A DNA stretch of 64,000 nt from Diorhabda sublineata (GCF_026230105.1 NC_079476.1:5105209-5169208), one strand, 5' to 3'; shown: positions 1 through 11,801, numbered from the stretch's first letter. Program-made: numbers and translations. The notes: generated from the sequence alone by a model not told the origin.

Positions 1-1402
1 TACATAATATTTTGTATAAATATCATAAAAGTGACATTTTTACTATCCAATGCGATAAAATATGACGTTTACAAAGTATATGTCATATTAAATATTAGTT
101 ATTATCATTAAAGTGAATACTGCAATTAGACAATTGCTGATATTGATTAGGCAATCTACGAAGTCAGCTGATCTACGTCAAAATGGAGGCCATGGGATGA
201 GTAATCGACTTTTATGTATGTAAACGTCAGTTTACATACATAATATTTTGTATAAATATCATAAAAGTGACATTTTTATTATCCAATGCGATAAAATATG
301 ACGTTTACAAAGTATATGTCATATTAAATATTAGTTATTATCATTAAGGTGAATACTGCAATTAGACAATTGCTGATATTGATTAGGCAATCTACGAAGA
401 CAGCTGATCTACGTCAAAATGGAGACCATGGGATGAGTAATCGACTTTTATGTATGTAAACGTCAGTTTACATACATAATATTTTGTATAAATATCATAA
501 AAGTGACATTTTTACTATCCAATGCGATAAAATATGACGTTTACAAAGTATATGTAATATTAAATGTTATTTATTATCATTAAGCTGAATACTGCAATTA
601 GACAATTGCTGATATTGATTAGGCAATCTACGAAGACAGCTGATATACGTCAAAATGGAGGCCATGGGATGAGTAATCGACTTTTATGTATGTAAACGTC
701 AGTTTACATACATAATATTTTGTATAAATATCATAAAAGTGACCTTTTTATTATCCAATGCGATAAAATATGACGTTTACAAAGTATATGTCATATTAAA
801 TATTAGTTATTATCATTAAGGTGAATACTGCAATTAGACAATTGCTGATATTGATTAGGCAATCTACGAAGACAGCTGATCTACGTCAAAATGGAGGCCA
901 TGGGATGAGTAATCGACTTTTATGTATGTAAACGTCAGTTTACATACATAATATTTTGTATAAATATCATAAAAGTGACATTTTTATTATCCAATGCGAT
1001 AAAATATGACGTTTACAAAGTATATGTCATATTAAATATTAGTTATTATCATTAAAGTGAATACTGCAATTAGACAATTGCTGATATTGATTAGGTAATC
1101 TAAGAAGACAGCTAATCTACGTCATAATGAAGGCCATGGGGTGAGAAATTGACTTTTATGTATGTAAATGAGAGTTTACATAAATAATATTTTGTATAAC
1201 TATCATAAAAGTGACATTTTTACTATTCAAAACGGTAAAAAATGACGTTTACAAAGTATATGTCATATTAAATATTATTTATTATCATAAAGATGAATAC
1301 TGCAATTAGACAATTGCTGATATTGATTAGTAAATCTAAGAAGACATCTGATCTAGGTCAAAATGAAGGCTGTGGGGTGAACAATCGAGTTTTATGTATG
1401 TA
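1..1402. repeat. 236-bp tandem satellite, about six copies
   Basis: A unit beginning tacataatattttgtataa recurs at 1, 237, 473, 709, 945 and 1181, so the period is exactly 236 bp. The first four and a half copies are almost identical. The last copy and a half (from about 1100) has many substitutions, as expected at the edge of an array. The array runs off the left side of the window. Each unit junction contains a palindrome, tatgtatgtaaac then gtca then gtttacatacata, able to form a 13-bp hairpin. No coding potential is visible. Confidence 0.97.
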
Positions 1403-1456
1403 CCCGTGCTAGCTTTTCTTAATTTTTTCCGGTAATTCGATTGTTTGGTAATCTTT

Positions 1457-1705
1457 TTATGGTGATAAGAGGACTTCAGAGATATTTTTTAGAGATTTTC
1501 TTGCACAGTCTTGCATTATCGTTTTTACGACAATGGCCGCATACTTTTTACTCCACAAGACAAGCATTAACAGTTCGTGCAACTTTGAGCACGTCATACA
1601 CATATATCGAACCCATTTTTCGTTTCTAGTGATTAAGCGATTGATAAACGGTGCCGTTGAAGCGGTTGCGGCTTTGTTCTGTTCCGACAATTTAGTTTGG
1701 TACAT
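1457..1705 (-). pseudogene. degraded mariner-type transposase fragment
   Basis: An 82-codon reading frame includes FINRLITRNEKWVRY, which resembles the block around the first catalytic Asp of mariner transposases (usual pattern L.RIVTGDEKWV.Y). Here the expected D of GDEKW is N, so it would be inactive. The residues after this block do not align clearly with mariner. The frame sits between two satellite arrays. Only about a quarter of a transposase length is present. Assignment rests on one motif, so confidence is moderate. Confidence 0.45.
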
Positions 1706-1767
1706 ACCAGACTGTCTTCAAAGTATCAAAAAAATTCAAATACAAATTGCGTAAATTTTAGATTCAT

Positions 1768-4490
1768 CATACTGTAGAGAGGAACCTCTATTTAATCTCA
1801 AGGACAGATTTGGCTGCTGTTTCCTTTAACTGGATCCAATAGGTCCATATTAGTCATTGGTAATTTGAATTTACTTCCTAATAACTAGTAATGTTTGCTG
1901 AATTTGATTCTTGTTTTCTTTTAGTAAGGATATGTGTATTAGAGCGAAACCTCCCCATAATCTCAAGGACATATTTGGCTGCTGTTTCCTATAAATGGAT
2001 CCCATAGGTCCATATTAGTCATTGGTAATTTGAATTTACTTCCTAATAACTAGTAATGTTTGCTGAATTTGATTCTTGTTTTCTTTTAGTAAGGATATGT
2101 GTATTAGAGCGAAACCTCTCTATAATCTCAAGGACATATTTGGCTGCTGTTTTCAACAACTGCGTCCAATAGGTCCATATTGGTATTGGAAATTTGAATT
2201 TACTTCCTAATAACTAGTAATGTTTGCTGAATTTGATTCTTGTTTTCTTTTAGTAAGGATATGTGTATTAGAGCGAAACCTCTCTATGATCTGAAGGACA
2301 TATTCGGCTGCTGTTTCCTATAACTGGATCCCATAGGTCCATATTATTCATTGGTAATTTGAATTTACTTCCTAATAACTAGTAATGTTTGCTGAATTTG
2401 ATTCTTGTTTTCTTTTAGTAAGGATATGTGTTTTAAAGTGAAACCTCTCTATAACCTCAAGGACATATTTGGCTGCTGTTTTCTACAACTGTGTCCAATA
2501 GGTCCATATTGGTATTGGAAATTTGAATTTACTTCCTAATAACTAGTAATGTTTGATGAATTTGATTCTTGTTTTCTTTTAGTAAGGATATGTGTTTTAG
2601 AGTGAAACCTCTCTATAATCTCAAGGACATATTTGGCTGCTGTTTTCTACAACTGTGTCCAATAGGTCCATATTGGTATTGGAAATTTGAATTTACTTCC
2701 TAATAACTAGTAATGTTTGCTGAATTTGATTCTTGTTTTCTTTTAGTAAGGATATGTGTTTTAGAGCGAAACCTCTCTATAATCTCAAGGACATATTTGG
2801 CTGCTGTTTTCTACAACTGTGTCCAATAGGTCCATATGGTATTGGAAATTTGAATATACTCCCTAATAACTAGTAATGTTTGCTGAATTTGATTCTTGTT
2901 TTCTTTTAGTAAGGATATGTGTATTAGAGCGAAACCTCTCTATGATCTGAAGGACATATTCGGCTGCTGTTTCCTATAACTGGATCCCATAGGTCCATAT
3001 TATTCATTGGTAATTTGAATTTACTTCCTAATAACTAGTAATGTTTGCTGAATTTGATTCTTGTTTTCTTTTAGTAAGGATATGTGTATTAGAGCGAAAC
3101 CTCTCTATAATCTCAAGGACATATTTGGCTGCTGTTTTCTACAACTGTGTCCAATAGGTCCATATGGTATTGGAAATTTGAATTTACTTCCTAATAACTA
3201 GTAATGTTTGCTGAATTTGATTCTTGTTTTCTTTTAGTAAGGATATGTGTTTTAAAGTGAAACCTCTCTATAATCTCAAGGACATATTTGGCTGCTGTTT
3301 TCTACAACTGTGTCCAATAGGTCCATATGGTATTGGAAATTTGAATATACTCCCTAATAACTAGTAATGTTTGCTGAATTTGATTCTTGTTTTCTTTTAG
3401 TAAGGATATGTGTATTAGAGCGAAACCTCTCTATGATCTGAAGGACATATTCGGCTGCTGTTTCCTATAACTGGATCCCATAGGTCCATATTATTCATTG
3501 GTAATTTGAATTTACTTCCTAATAACTAGTAATGTTTGCTGAATTTGATTCTTGTTTTCTTTTAGTAAGGATATGTGTTTTAAAGTGAAACCTCTCTATA
3601 ACCTCAAGGACATATTTGGCTGCTGTTTTCTACAACTGTGTCCAATAGGTCCATATGGTATTGGAAATTTGAATATACTCCCTAATAACTAGTAATGTTT
3701 GCTGAATTTGATTCTTGTTTTCTTTTAGTAAGGATATGTGTATTAGAGCGAAACCTCTCTATGATCTGAAGGACATATTCGGCTGCTGTTTCCTATAACT
3801 GGATCCCATAGGTCCATATTATTCATTGGTAATTTGAATTTACTTCCTAATAACTAGTAATGTTTGCTGAATTTGATTCTTGTTTTCTTTTAGTAAGGAT
3901 ATGTGTATTAGAGCGAAACCTCTCTATAATCTCAAGGACATATTTGGCTGCTGTTTTCTACAACTGTGTCCAATAGGTCCATATGGTATTGGAAATTTGA
4001 ATTTACTTCCTAATAACTAGTAATGTTTGCTGAATTTGATTCTTGTTTTCTTTTAGTAAGGATATGTGTTTTAAAGTGAAACCTCTCTATAATCTCAAGG
4101 ACATATTTGGCTGCTGTTTTCTACAACTGTGTCCAATAGGTCCATATGGTATTGGAAATTTGAATTTACTTCCTAATAACTAGTAATGTTTGCTGAATTT
4201 GATTCTTGTTTTCTTTTAGTAAGGATATGTGTTTTAAAGTGAAACCTCTCTATAATCTCAAGGACATATTTGGCTGCTGTTTTCTACAACTGTGTCCAAT
4301 AGGTCCATATTGGTATTGGAAATTTGAATTTACTTCCTAATAACTAGTAATGTTTGCTGAATTTGATTCTTGTTTTCTTTTAGTAAGGATATGTGTTTTA
4401 GAGCGAAACCTCTCTATAATCTCAAGGACATATTTGGCCGCTGTTCTCTACAACTGGATCCAATTCCTGTTTCCTTTTAGTAACGATATG
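1768..4490. repeat. 163-165-bp tandem satellite derived from a Jockey LINE
   Basis: About 16 copies of a unit recognisable by cttttagtaaggatatgtg recur at 163, 164 or 165 bp spacing, the last one truncated. Read on the minus strand, one unit gives THILTKRKQ, then LLGSKFK, then IPIWTYWTQL, then KTAAKYVLEIIERF. These match in order the region after the catalytic core of Jockey-type reverse transcriptases, with about 45 bp missing before IWTY. The right edge continues into non-repeated Jockey sequence (4480-4690). Two unit types alternate: one with ggatcccataggtccatattattc, the other with gtgtccaataggtccatatgg. Confidence 0.9.
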
Positions 4491-4690
4491 TGTTTTCCAG
4501 ATGAGTCCTTCGTCTAGATGAATAACTAGGAATTTTACGTTGTCTGTTTATGAAAGGGTTTGTTCATTTAGCGTTACTGTACATATGACTATCCTATGAA
4601 GGTAGTTTGAAGTGATTTTGCTCCATTAACTTGGATTCCTCAGATCCTTGTCCAGTCGTTTATTTTGTTGTCATAGAGATGCTGCTGCTA
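4480..4690 (-). pseudogene. Jockey-type LINE reverse transcriptase fragment
   Basis: Minus-strand translation gives GIQVNGAKSLQTTF, then VTLNEQTLS, then a stop, then TDNVKFLVIHLDEGLIWKTH. This follows the order of the Jockey RT segment whose usual form is KYLGIHLDRRLTWKKHI. It joins directly to the last unit of the adjacent satellite at WKTHIVTKRK. It is therefore the unamplified upstream part of the element that gave rise to the array. It has stop codons and no catalytic YADD block. It is a dead remnant. Confidence 0.78.
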
Positions 4691-6563
4691 CGGCGATACA
4701 ATTTGTGGTTCGCCAATATTGCTCAGGATAGGGAGAATGTCAATAGGTAGGTTAAGTAGGTGACGTTATATTGAGGGTAATTTGGACAACTTTCCCCTGT
4801 GCGTGGAAGTATCCTATAAGAAGAATTGCATTGAAGATAATGATTAAGAAGACTTTACTTTTCCTAAGAAGTTCTTTGATTAGTTATCCTGTGATAGCAC
4901 CAATTATATTTTTTTGCGGACAATTAAACTTTACAAATAATAAACGTCAATATAGATTCTCTTAAGCGAAAAATATTTGTAATTAGCAAATATGCGACTT
5001 TAGTTTTTCGGAGAATATTTAATTATTGGAAGAGACATTCTAGACGGTTTTTTAATAATTTTAGTCACTATGGTGATATGTTGAATCACTCCTTTTCTAG
5101 TATTAAAAATTCCACTACTATTTCATTAATCCTTTTTGGTTTTGAATCTGAGCCTTCTGAGTTCGAACCAACCACTCCTCTATTCTTGTGTTTTAAATTC
5201 AAGTATATCAATGACGGGCTTTTTGTTGGATTCATCTTCTCCCAATTTTTCACCAATTCGTTATGGAACACTGATTTTTCTCTGACAATATTGTAAGAGA
5301 AAAATGTACTTTATATACAGATAAAATTAAGTTTTTGGATAAGAAGCAAACAATTTAGTAAAATATTGAATAATTACGACGTTATTCTACAATTTTCTTG
5401 TGTGCTTTGCTCTTTCTGCAGAAAACACAGAGTATGAGAAGTGAAAAGAGTTAAATATATCGTTAGTCGAATAGAACCCACTAAAGATCCAATTATAAAC
5501 AAAAAAATATTTATTTTAGCAATAAGTACAGTGAACACAAACTTTGCTTTTCCATATCAAGTCAAAATGAGAACTTGAAGAGCTGTTGTGCCCTTCGAAG
5601 CAGTTTAGTTTATCCGCTATTTCATATTGAATATACAATGCTTAAAATAGTACTGAAAAAACCAGAACTGAATGTAACTTTTTACCATTTTCATAAAGTA
5701 TAAAGCTTGTAATCAAAATATCGTTATTGTACATCAAGCAAAGTGACACCGTGTCGAAAGGAAACAGATGTGACACTCGGTGACAACTGACAAAAGATTG
5801 ATCGTGAAATGTGGACAAGAGACGGGAAACAATTGTAATCAGAATGTGTTTGGAGTTTATTAAGGACTAACCGGTTATGCGGGCTACATGATACGTTCAG
5901 TGTCATGATTGAGCGATTGTTCGAAAGAAACTTGAAAACGATATTTAAACACAAATGTTTATCCAAATTAAAATTATGAGCGGGGTACTGGATAAATATT
6001 AAAATATTCTACGCGCATGCTACTTACAAATGTTTACATGAAAATGTGTAACAATATTTACGTCACATCATATACAGACTCATATTCATCTCAACACGAT
6101 ACGCCGAATTTTATTGTAGGCCAGTCCACTCTTGATTTTTTGTTTCATCTATTATAACTATTTACATTTAATTATTTATAACGTTTCTCATCCAAATCCG
6201 TTGAACAGTTTATACATAACACGTTGAAATAAAGAATAATCATTCATGGAGGCATAATTATAAGAGAACGACGTGAAAAATATTTCAGATATCGTTGGCT
6301 CATGCACAATAACTTTGCTAAATATCATCACATGAAAAAAAAGCATAGTTTATGCATATATGCATATATGTAATACGGTGCCGACAGTATTCATTTTCTC
6401 TTTCGTTCGAGACACCTTATCTAAACTGCGCATGCTTGAAAATTCTCTAAAATATGAGTAGTGGGAGAATAATAATTAACTGAAGCGTTCGGAGGAGAGA
6501 GAAAGAACGATACACTATTTGTTTCCCTTAGTCGGAACCCCTTACACTTATAGAAACTGTCCA
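4691..6563. other. AT-rich intergenic DNA, nothing recognised
   Basis: Only short open frames occur. One at 5086-5271 on the minus strand (about 70 codons counting upstream codons) has no motif I recognise. No tandem structure or RNA gene was seen. Confidence 0.5.
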
Positions 6564-6754
6564 TGTAGTCCGGTCAATTTAGACATAGGAAGTTATATAA
6601 ATTTCCACTAAGCTGAAAATCAGTAAAATTGTTCCCATCATTTCTTTGTGTGGAAAAAATTCTATTCAAGGTCAAATGTAAAAAAAAATGAGTGATTTTC
6701 AGCAAAACGGTAAGTTTTATAATAAAAATACTTCGGACAAAAATTGTATATCAT

Positions 6755-6760
<6 letters not shown>

Positions 6761-6832
<72 letters not shown>
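6761..6832. repeat. (AT)n microsatellite
   Basis: About 36 uninterrupted AT dinucleotides lie inside the left inverted arm of the foldback element. The right arm has non-repetitive sequence at the matching place. Open frames reading Ile-Tyr runs here are artefacts of the repeat. Confidence 0.97.
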
Positions 6833-6837
<5 letters not shown>

Positions 6838-7099
6838 TATATAAATACTTTTTTTTCAACGAGTCACTGTTTCTGAGATATAATGATTCAAAAAGTTGTG
6901 AAAGTAATCATCATAATATGCCCACGTTTCCACGCCACCTATGCGGTAGTGTAATTACCGCGTTTTTCAACGTGGTTTCTCCAAGGTTTATTCCACTGTA
7001 GTGATCATGTTTTATTTGAAATTATTGCAAAACAACGAAACAATAAAAGCGATTTAAATTAAAAAAAGTTGTGAAATTTAATTATCCGAGTCGTAACTT

Positions 7100-7425
7100 T
7101 CAAATTGTTCTTCTTGTCGCCTCGTTGGAATCAAACGGATCCTCCACTGCTGGTGATTCAATATTAGAGCCTTGACAAGGTGTACATGCCAGAGAACAAA
7201 ACAGTCCGAATTTTTGCAACCACATTTAGCACTACATCCTATATGCAGTTGCAAAAAATTGTGTGTGGTGGGGTATGAACGGGTTCTAACGTAATGTTGA
7301 CCAACTCCTGTCCCAGCCCCAGTTTGTAGGGTTTAGCTGAAAACCAAGTCACACTTGAACTTGTTAATATAACCGAAAAAGATGTTGATCAGCAGCAACT
7401 CAGGTTGGAGGAAGACAAGCCAATT
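7100..7425 (-). pseudogene. C-terminal relic of HEEADTRI-family transposon protein
   Basis: Minus-strand frames read CLPPT, stop, VAADQHLFRLY, stop, QVQV, then LNPTNWGW, then after about 30 codons a Cys-rich tail GCSAKCGCK and, one frame over, GLFCSLACTPCQG. I recognise this order (LPPT..AA..H..R.Y..VQ.W, then PT.WGW, then a CXC-like tail) as the C-terminus of an arthropod repeat protein family. The N-terminal half of that family carries HEEADTRI and VDTDVL motifs, as in the copy at 49940-51162. Stops and one frameshift in an A-run kill it. The family function is unknown to me; the assignment is by pattern from memory. Confidence 0.6.
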
Positions 7426-8033
7426 GAATTCGTTTTTTTACTTTTAGTATTTTTAACTAAACATGTATATGGATACTTATCTAAGCAGGTAGCTTTTTAA
7501 GAGCTCCGTACATAAAATGAAGAAAGCAAATGCCGTTGGTAATAACTTCTTACCGAGTTGAATAATTGTTTTTAAATACTTCAGCACATTGAACTAAATC
7601 TTGTTTTTCAAACATTTTGAAAATTGTTATTTTATTCTTCCTGAAAAATAGATTTCCAAATGATGTTGAGCTTTTTCTGGTTTTTAGAAGAAAATAGTTT
7701 TTTCAGTTGGAGTTGCATATTACAACTTTTCGAATCATTATATCTCAGAAATGGTTTCTCATAGGTAAAAAAGTATTGATATGTTTTTTGTAGTTAATTT
7801 TATGATCTACAATTTTTGTTTAAGGTATTTTTATGATAAAACTTACTGTTTTGCTGAAATACGAGAAAATAATTTTTTTACCATTGACCTTGAACAAAAA
7901 TTTTTCCACGCAAGGGAATGATGGGGATCTTTTTATTTTTAATTATATTTTAAACCATTCTATTGATTTTCAGCTTGGTGGGAATATATGTAGCTCCATT
8001 CTTATTTTTTGGTCTTATTTGACCGGACTAATA

Positions 8034-9266
8034 TAGGAGTATTACATATATGATATCATGATAATTGTCTTTTTGAGTTTTATCAATTCACCATTATTTC
8101 TATGATTTTTTGTGAATAGATATATATCTGTGATCGTCATTTTTTGTTTGGTAGAAAGTAAGTGCATTGATTTCTTTCAATCGTTGAGGAATGTATGCAG
8201 AACAAAAAGTGTTAAAGTTATTATTGTCACTTTCACGGAGATTGTTTGTACTATATTCTACGTCGTTTGGGATTTTCATTCAAATGAATGGGCTAAAAAA
8301 TAGAAACCAAACACACGGAGGTTACTAGGCAGAGAAATTAATATATAGTATAAGAGCTGGAGCTAATCGTCTCAAGAAGAGCTCAAGAGAGGCTTAATAT
8401 TCCAGTCCTATTAAAAGAAAAAGAAGAAGGCAAATAGGATCGATTCTCGAAGTGGAATTGTCAACTGTTGAAATTAAAAATGTTGATAGGCAACCAACTA
8501 ACCTCTCTTTACCATGGAATGTTGTAACTTTATTCGTGGTATCAATGCATCATCGGCTAACAATTTAGATGTATCTTTTTTTTTTTCAAAAACATGAATT
8601 CAACGTTGCCTTCAGGTCTAATATTATTTGATACTCTTTCTGCCTTCCTCCACATCCGCTTCAATTCTCACTGTGTTCATTTAAATTTGAAACAACCCAT
8701 AATTCAATTCTTTGGATTCAGATTGATGTTTTTGCTTATTATGAGATAATAATAAATAAAAATCAAATCAAACAAAATATTCTTCTTATCATGTTCAATC
8801 ATTTTATCTTTAAACTGTCATCAATCGCAGATAGCAAAATCGTGCGACTGAAAAATTAAGTTCTTCAATACTCATTACCACCAATTTCTTTTTTTTTCAG
8901 ATTTCGAAAAGATGTAAACATTTGTAAGCAAAACTTCTCCCACATTCTTTATCATTTGACTTACTAAACTGAAATATGTAACTGAAATATATCGGCATGA
9001 AAATAACTGTATTCTGATCAGTGATAATTCAGATTTGCAGTTATTGTTATTGTTATTTTAGAATCTTTATACCTCAGGACCTCCATGGTTTTATCTATTA
9101 AAATCGTCATCTGACAACAATTGAACCAAGTTTGTATTGATGGGATTTATTATCACGTAAAATATTCATTATGGATGTTTGCTAGGTATCAAGTTCCCTG
9201 GATATTTGTCTAATACTCAAGTGTGAAGCGTTATCTAACAGGACACAAACATCTAAAGATTTTTTT
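8034..9266. other. intergenic; contains a segment repeated at 54.8 kb
   Basis: About 8070-8170 resembles 54840-54940, sharing tttatcaattc, ttttttgt-aatagat and tatatatctgtgatcgt. The rest shows no recognised gene or repeat. Confidence 0.5.
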
Positions 9267-9473
9267 TCAATTGAGAGTTTTTCTGCGCCCTGAATTGGAT
9301 AAATCTTCTACTGAACCAGTCTCGTTAAAATTTTTTAGTAATTTACTGACACTAGATCTTGTTATGTGATTTCGGTTAGGATATAAATTATTATTAATAT
9401 TAGACGTTTCTTGTTGACTTCCACGCCTATCACCATATCCTAATATCATTAAAGTTTCAATAAACTTCAACAA
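9267..9473 (-). pseudogene. N-terminal HTH fragment of an IS630/mariner-type transposase
   Basis: The frame includes YPNRNHITRSSVSKLLKNF and NETGSVEDLSNSGRRKT. This matches the helix-turn-helix segment (DUF4817-like) at the N-terminus of a common insect transposase group, whose usual pattern is P.R..I..STV.....F.ETGSV...P.SGRP. Only about 68 codons remain, with no DDE catalytic part downstream. A gtgacagg-like terminus (tacagggtgatttatgtaac) lies close by at about 9520 but reads away from the fragment. The element at 21155-22094 is of the same general group. Confidence 0.72.
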
Positions 9474-9794
9474 TAATAATTTATTGAAACGTCAAGGATT
9501 TCGAAAAGAGAAAAATATACAGGGTGATTTATGTAACAAAGTTCATTACTTTTGGTGTTCTCCTGCAAAGTCTCGATTTTACCATAGACACTGGCCAATA
9601 AGAAATGTACCCTAATTATATAAACGATGAGCAATAGAATCAAAGCATTATAATTGAATATAATAAATCATTTCTAAAAGGATAATACAATAAGATTATG
9701 GTGACGATAGTTCCAATGGATGAACAAGACTATATTTATAACTTTGCAAGTACCTGGTATGCAGAAATAATAGATTAGTTGATATAAAGAGATA

Positions 9795-10200
9795 CGAGGA
9801 CTGGTTATTAAATAACGAGACTAGTTGCGAAAACGGGTTTTATTATAAAAATTAACATCAGTGGTGGAAGTCTTCTTTGGTGAGGTCCTTTATGAGCTCT
9901 GCCGTTTTTTTGCTTTATCACTTTCATCGACTGAAATCGGGTCCCTTTCAAAGCAGGTCTTCTACTAACTTTTCTAACTTTTCATGGAAAGCTTTTGGTC
10001 GGGAGTCAGATTTTTTGGCACCAACTTTGCACAGACTTTTGTCATCTGTGATTCCTCGTGTAAAATTTTTCTAACCATTTATTCATCGGCGTTTACAGCT
10101 TCGGCAATCATCCGGATGCTCATTCGATATCTGTACGCACAATTTGGTTGATTTTGGTCACTGTCTCCGGAGTTGAAACAGTCACAAGGTACAGGAAATA
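9795..10200 (-). mobile_element. truncated, internally deleted mariner
   Basis: The plus-strand left end, tacgaggactggttattaaat, matches the inverted terminal repeat of the mariner at 56990. Reading the minus strand gives TVTKINQIV, then KVGAKKSD, then a jump to GRAHKGPHQ-type C-terminal codons. The catalytic middle is missing, and the jump is at the same place (after aaagggaccc) as in the 56990 copy. The 5' part of the element, toward 10200, is truncated. It is non-autonomous. Confidence 0.78.
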
Positions 10201-10819
10201 TCAGACAGCCTCATTCTTCTCAACCAAGTATATTCTTCTTCTTCCAGTAACGAATGAATAAAAAGAATTACCATTGAATAACATATACATTTATACAGAT
10301 TGAAAAATGAACCCAAGAACTGGCGTTAGGATATTAAAGATTTGTACTAATTGCTGATCTTATATGGAATCCTGCAGAGCACCTTACATTTAGAAATATT
10401 TGCTATTGAGAGATACTTGTGAATGAACCTGGAAAGAATTTTAATTGTCAAGCAGCTGTTTAAACTCTGAGCTTAAATATAATGAACTGAGTCGCAGTTA
10501 AATTAAACGGAAAAAAAGAGACAGTCGAATTGATTTGAGCACCGCAACTTGAAGGTGAACTATGGATGTTTAGAAGATCTTTGACTGGAAGCACAAATTC
10601 AAGAGTTCAGTGCAATGTAACCCTAATCTATTCTGACGATACTCTAATTAAATGTATGTGAAAAAGTCTTTTCAAATTGAATGAGTTGAAAATGCAATGG
10701 GGTCAACATAGGAAAAATAAAGTGTTTGGCTAAAGCATTTCCGGAATAATTACACCTCCCGGCATCAAAATCTACGACAAAATGAAAATGGATGTTCTGG
10801 TTTGCCATAAGGCGTGTTA
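10201..10819. other. intergenic, nothing recognised
   Basis: No gene is visible. The right part may be heavily decayed upstream sequence of the LINE that begins near 10820, but I cannot align it. Confidence 0.4.
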
Positions 10820-11801
10820 AAAATAATCAAAATAAACCCTGGTTCACTAAAGGTTTACGTATATCTATTCCACCTAAGGAAATTCTCGGTTAGTGTCTTC
10901 TTCAAAAAGTACGTGAAATTATACAGAAAAATTTAGACAATAAAAGCTACCAAAGATATTAATTATAATAGGCGACTCGCCAATTCTCGTAATGTTTCTA
11001 AAGACACATGGTCCATTGTGAATTATATAACCTGATAACCTCAATAATTACTTTGTGAATGTAGCCAAACATTTTTTTAATTCGAAACTCCTTCTTATGA
11101 TCCGCTTATATTTCCCTGATGCTAATACTCGTAGGTTAAGCATAACTTCGCAGAACAATTAATAACATCAAAAATAGATATTCATCTGGAACTGATAGAC
11201 TGATGGACTTACGTAATATTTCAAAATGCCTTAAGACAGCTATAAATATACCTCTGCATCTATCTAAGATCATAGAAAGATTGGTTGAAAAGAGGCTTTT
11301 ATCATTTCTGTTTAAATATAAAATACTTATTACCCATTAATTTGGGTTATTATGTAACATATGCACAAATGATGCAATATTCTCCCTCCTTAATAATGTG
11401 TACTTTAGTCTAAACAGCCATCACTCCACAGCAACAACTTTTTCTAAGGCTTTCGGTTCTGTTAATCAGAATATTGTAATCAACAATTTGCTGTACTACG
11501 GTTTCAGGAGAACACCTCTCGCATGGTTTAAGTCATACCTTACCAACAGAAGTCAGCTTGTAAGGGTTGATACAACGATGTCTTCTGCAAGCCAATAGAA
11601 TGTGGAGTGCCCCAAGGCTCAGTACTAGGCCGTATTTTCTTCCTTCTGTTTATAAACGACATCGCCTATCGAGACGTCAGTGGTAAAATATGTCTTTTTG
11701 CAAACGGTACTTGTTTCTCTTGGAGCAGCCCTGATCTCATGGCATTTCATAGGACCATATCTAGTGACCTAATCACTCTCAAGTATGTCGCACATTTTTA
11801 G
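10820..11801 (+). pseudogene. LINE reverse transcriptase remnant (Jockey/CR1-like)
   Basis: Scattered across three frames are, in order: NPWFTKGLR (linker after the endonuclease), NRRLANSRNVSKDTWS, YSSGTDRLMDLRNISKCLK (usual K.SSGTDG), LSKIIERLVEKRLLSFL, DAIFSLLNNVYFSLN, SKAFGSVNQNIVINNLLYYG, WFKSYLTNRSQLV, PQGSVLGRIFFLLFINDI and LFANGT. The last is a mutated form of the catalytic FADDT box, so the enzyme is inactive. Frameshifts occur near 10860, 11350 and 11598. A deleted copy of the same family lies at 29560-30360. The 5' endonuclease part is not recognisable. Confidence 0.88.

Larger units (their letters stand above)
6564..8033. mobile_element. foldback element with about 310-350-bp inverted arms
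   Basis: The left arm (6564-6910) and right arm (7722-8033) are imperfect inverted copies. Shared blocks in the same order include agtccggtcaa, gctgaaaatca, cagcaaaac-gtaagtttta, aaaattgta-atcataaaatta and ctgagatataatgattc. The interior (6911-7721) holds the relic of a transposon gene on the minus strand. This fits a DNA transposon with long terminal inverted repeats. A target-site duplication could not be resolved. The left arm has an (AT)n expansion that the right arm lacks. Confidence 0.8.

Noticed and set aside
1900..4390. Splice-site-like motif (ttgttttcttttag followed by taagg) repeated in every unit
   Set aside because: It reads from the strand opposite to the Jockey-derived coding sense and recurs only because of tandem duplication, so no intron structure can be argued.
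6744..7001. Open frames of alternating Ile and Tyr
   Set aside because: They translate an (AT)n microsatellite.
9520..9545. tacagggtgatttatgtaac as a transposon end
   Set aside because: It is typical of such ends, but no inverted partner was found and it faces away from the HTH fragment at 9267-9473.
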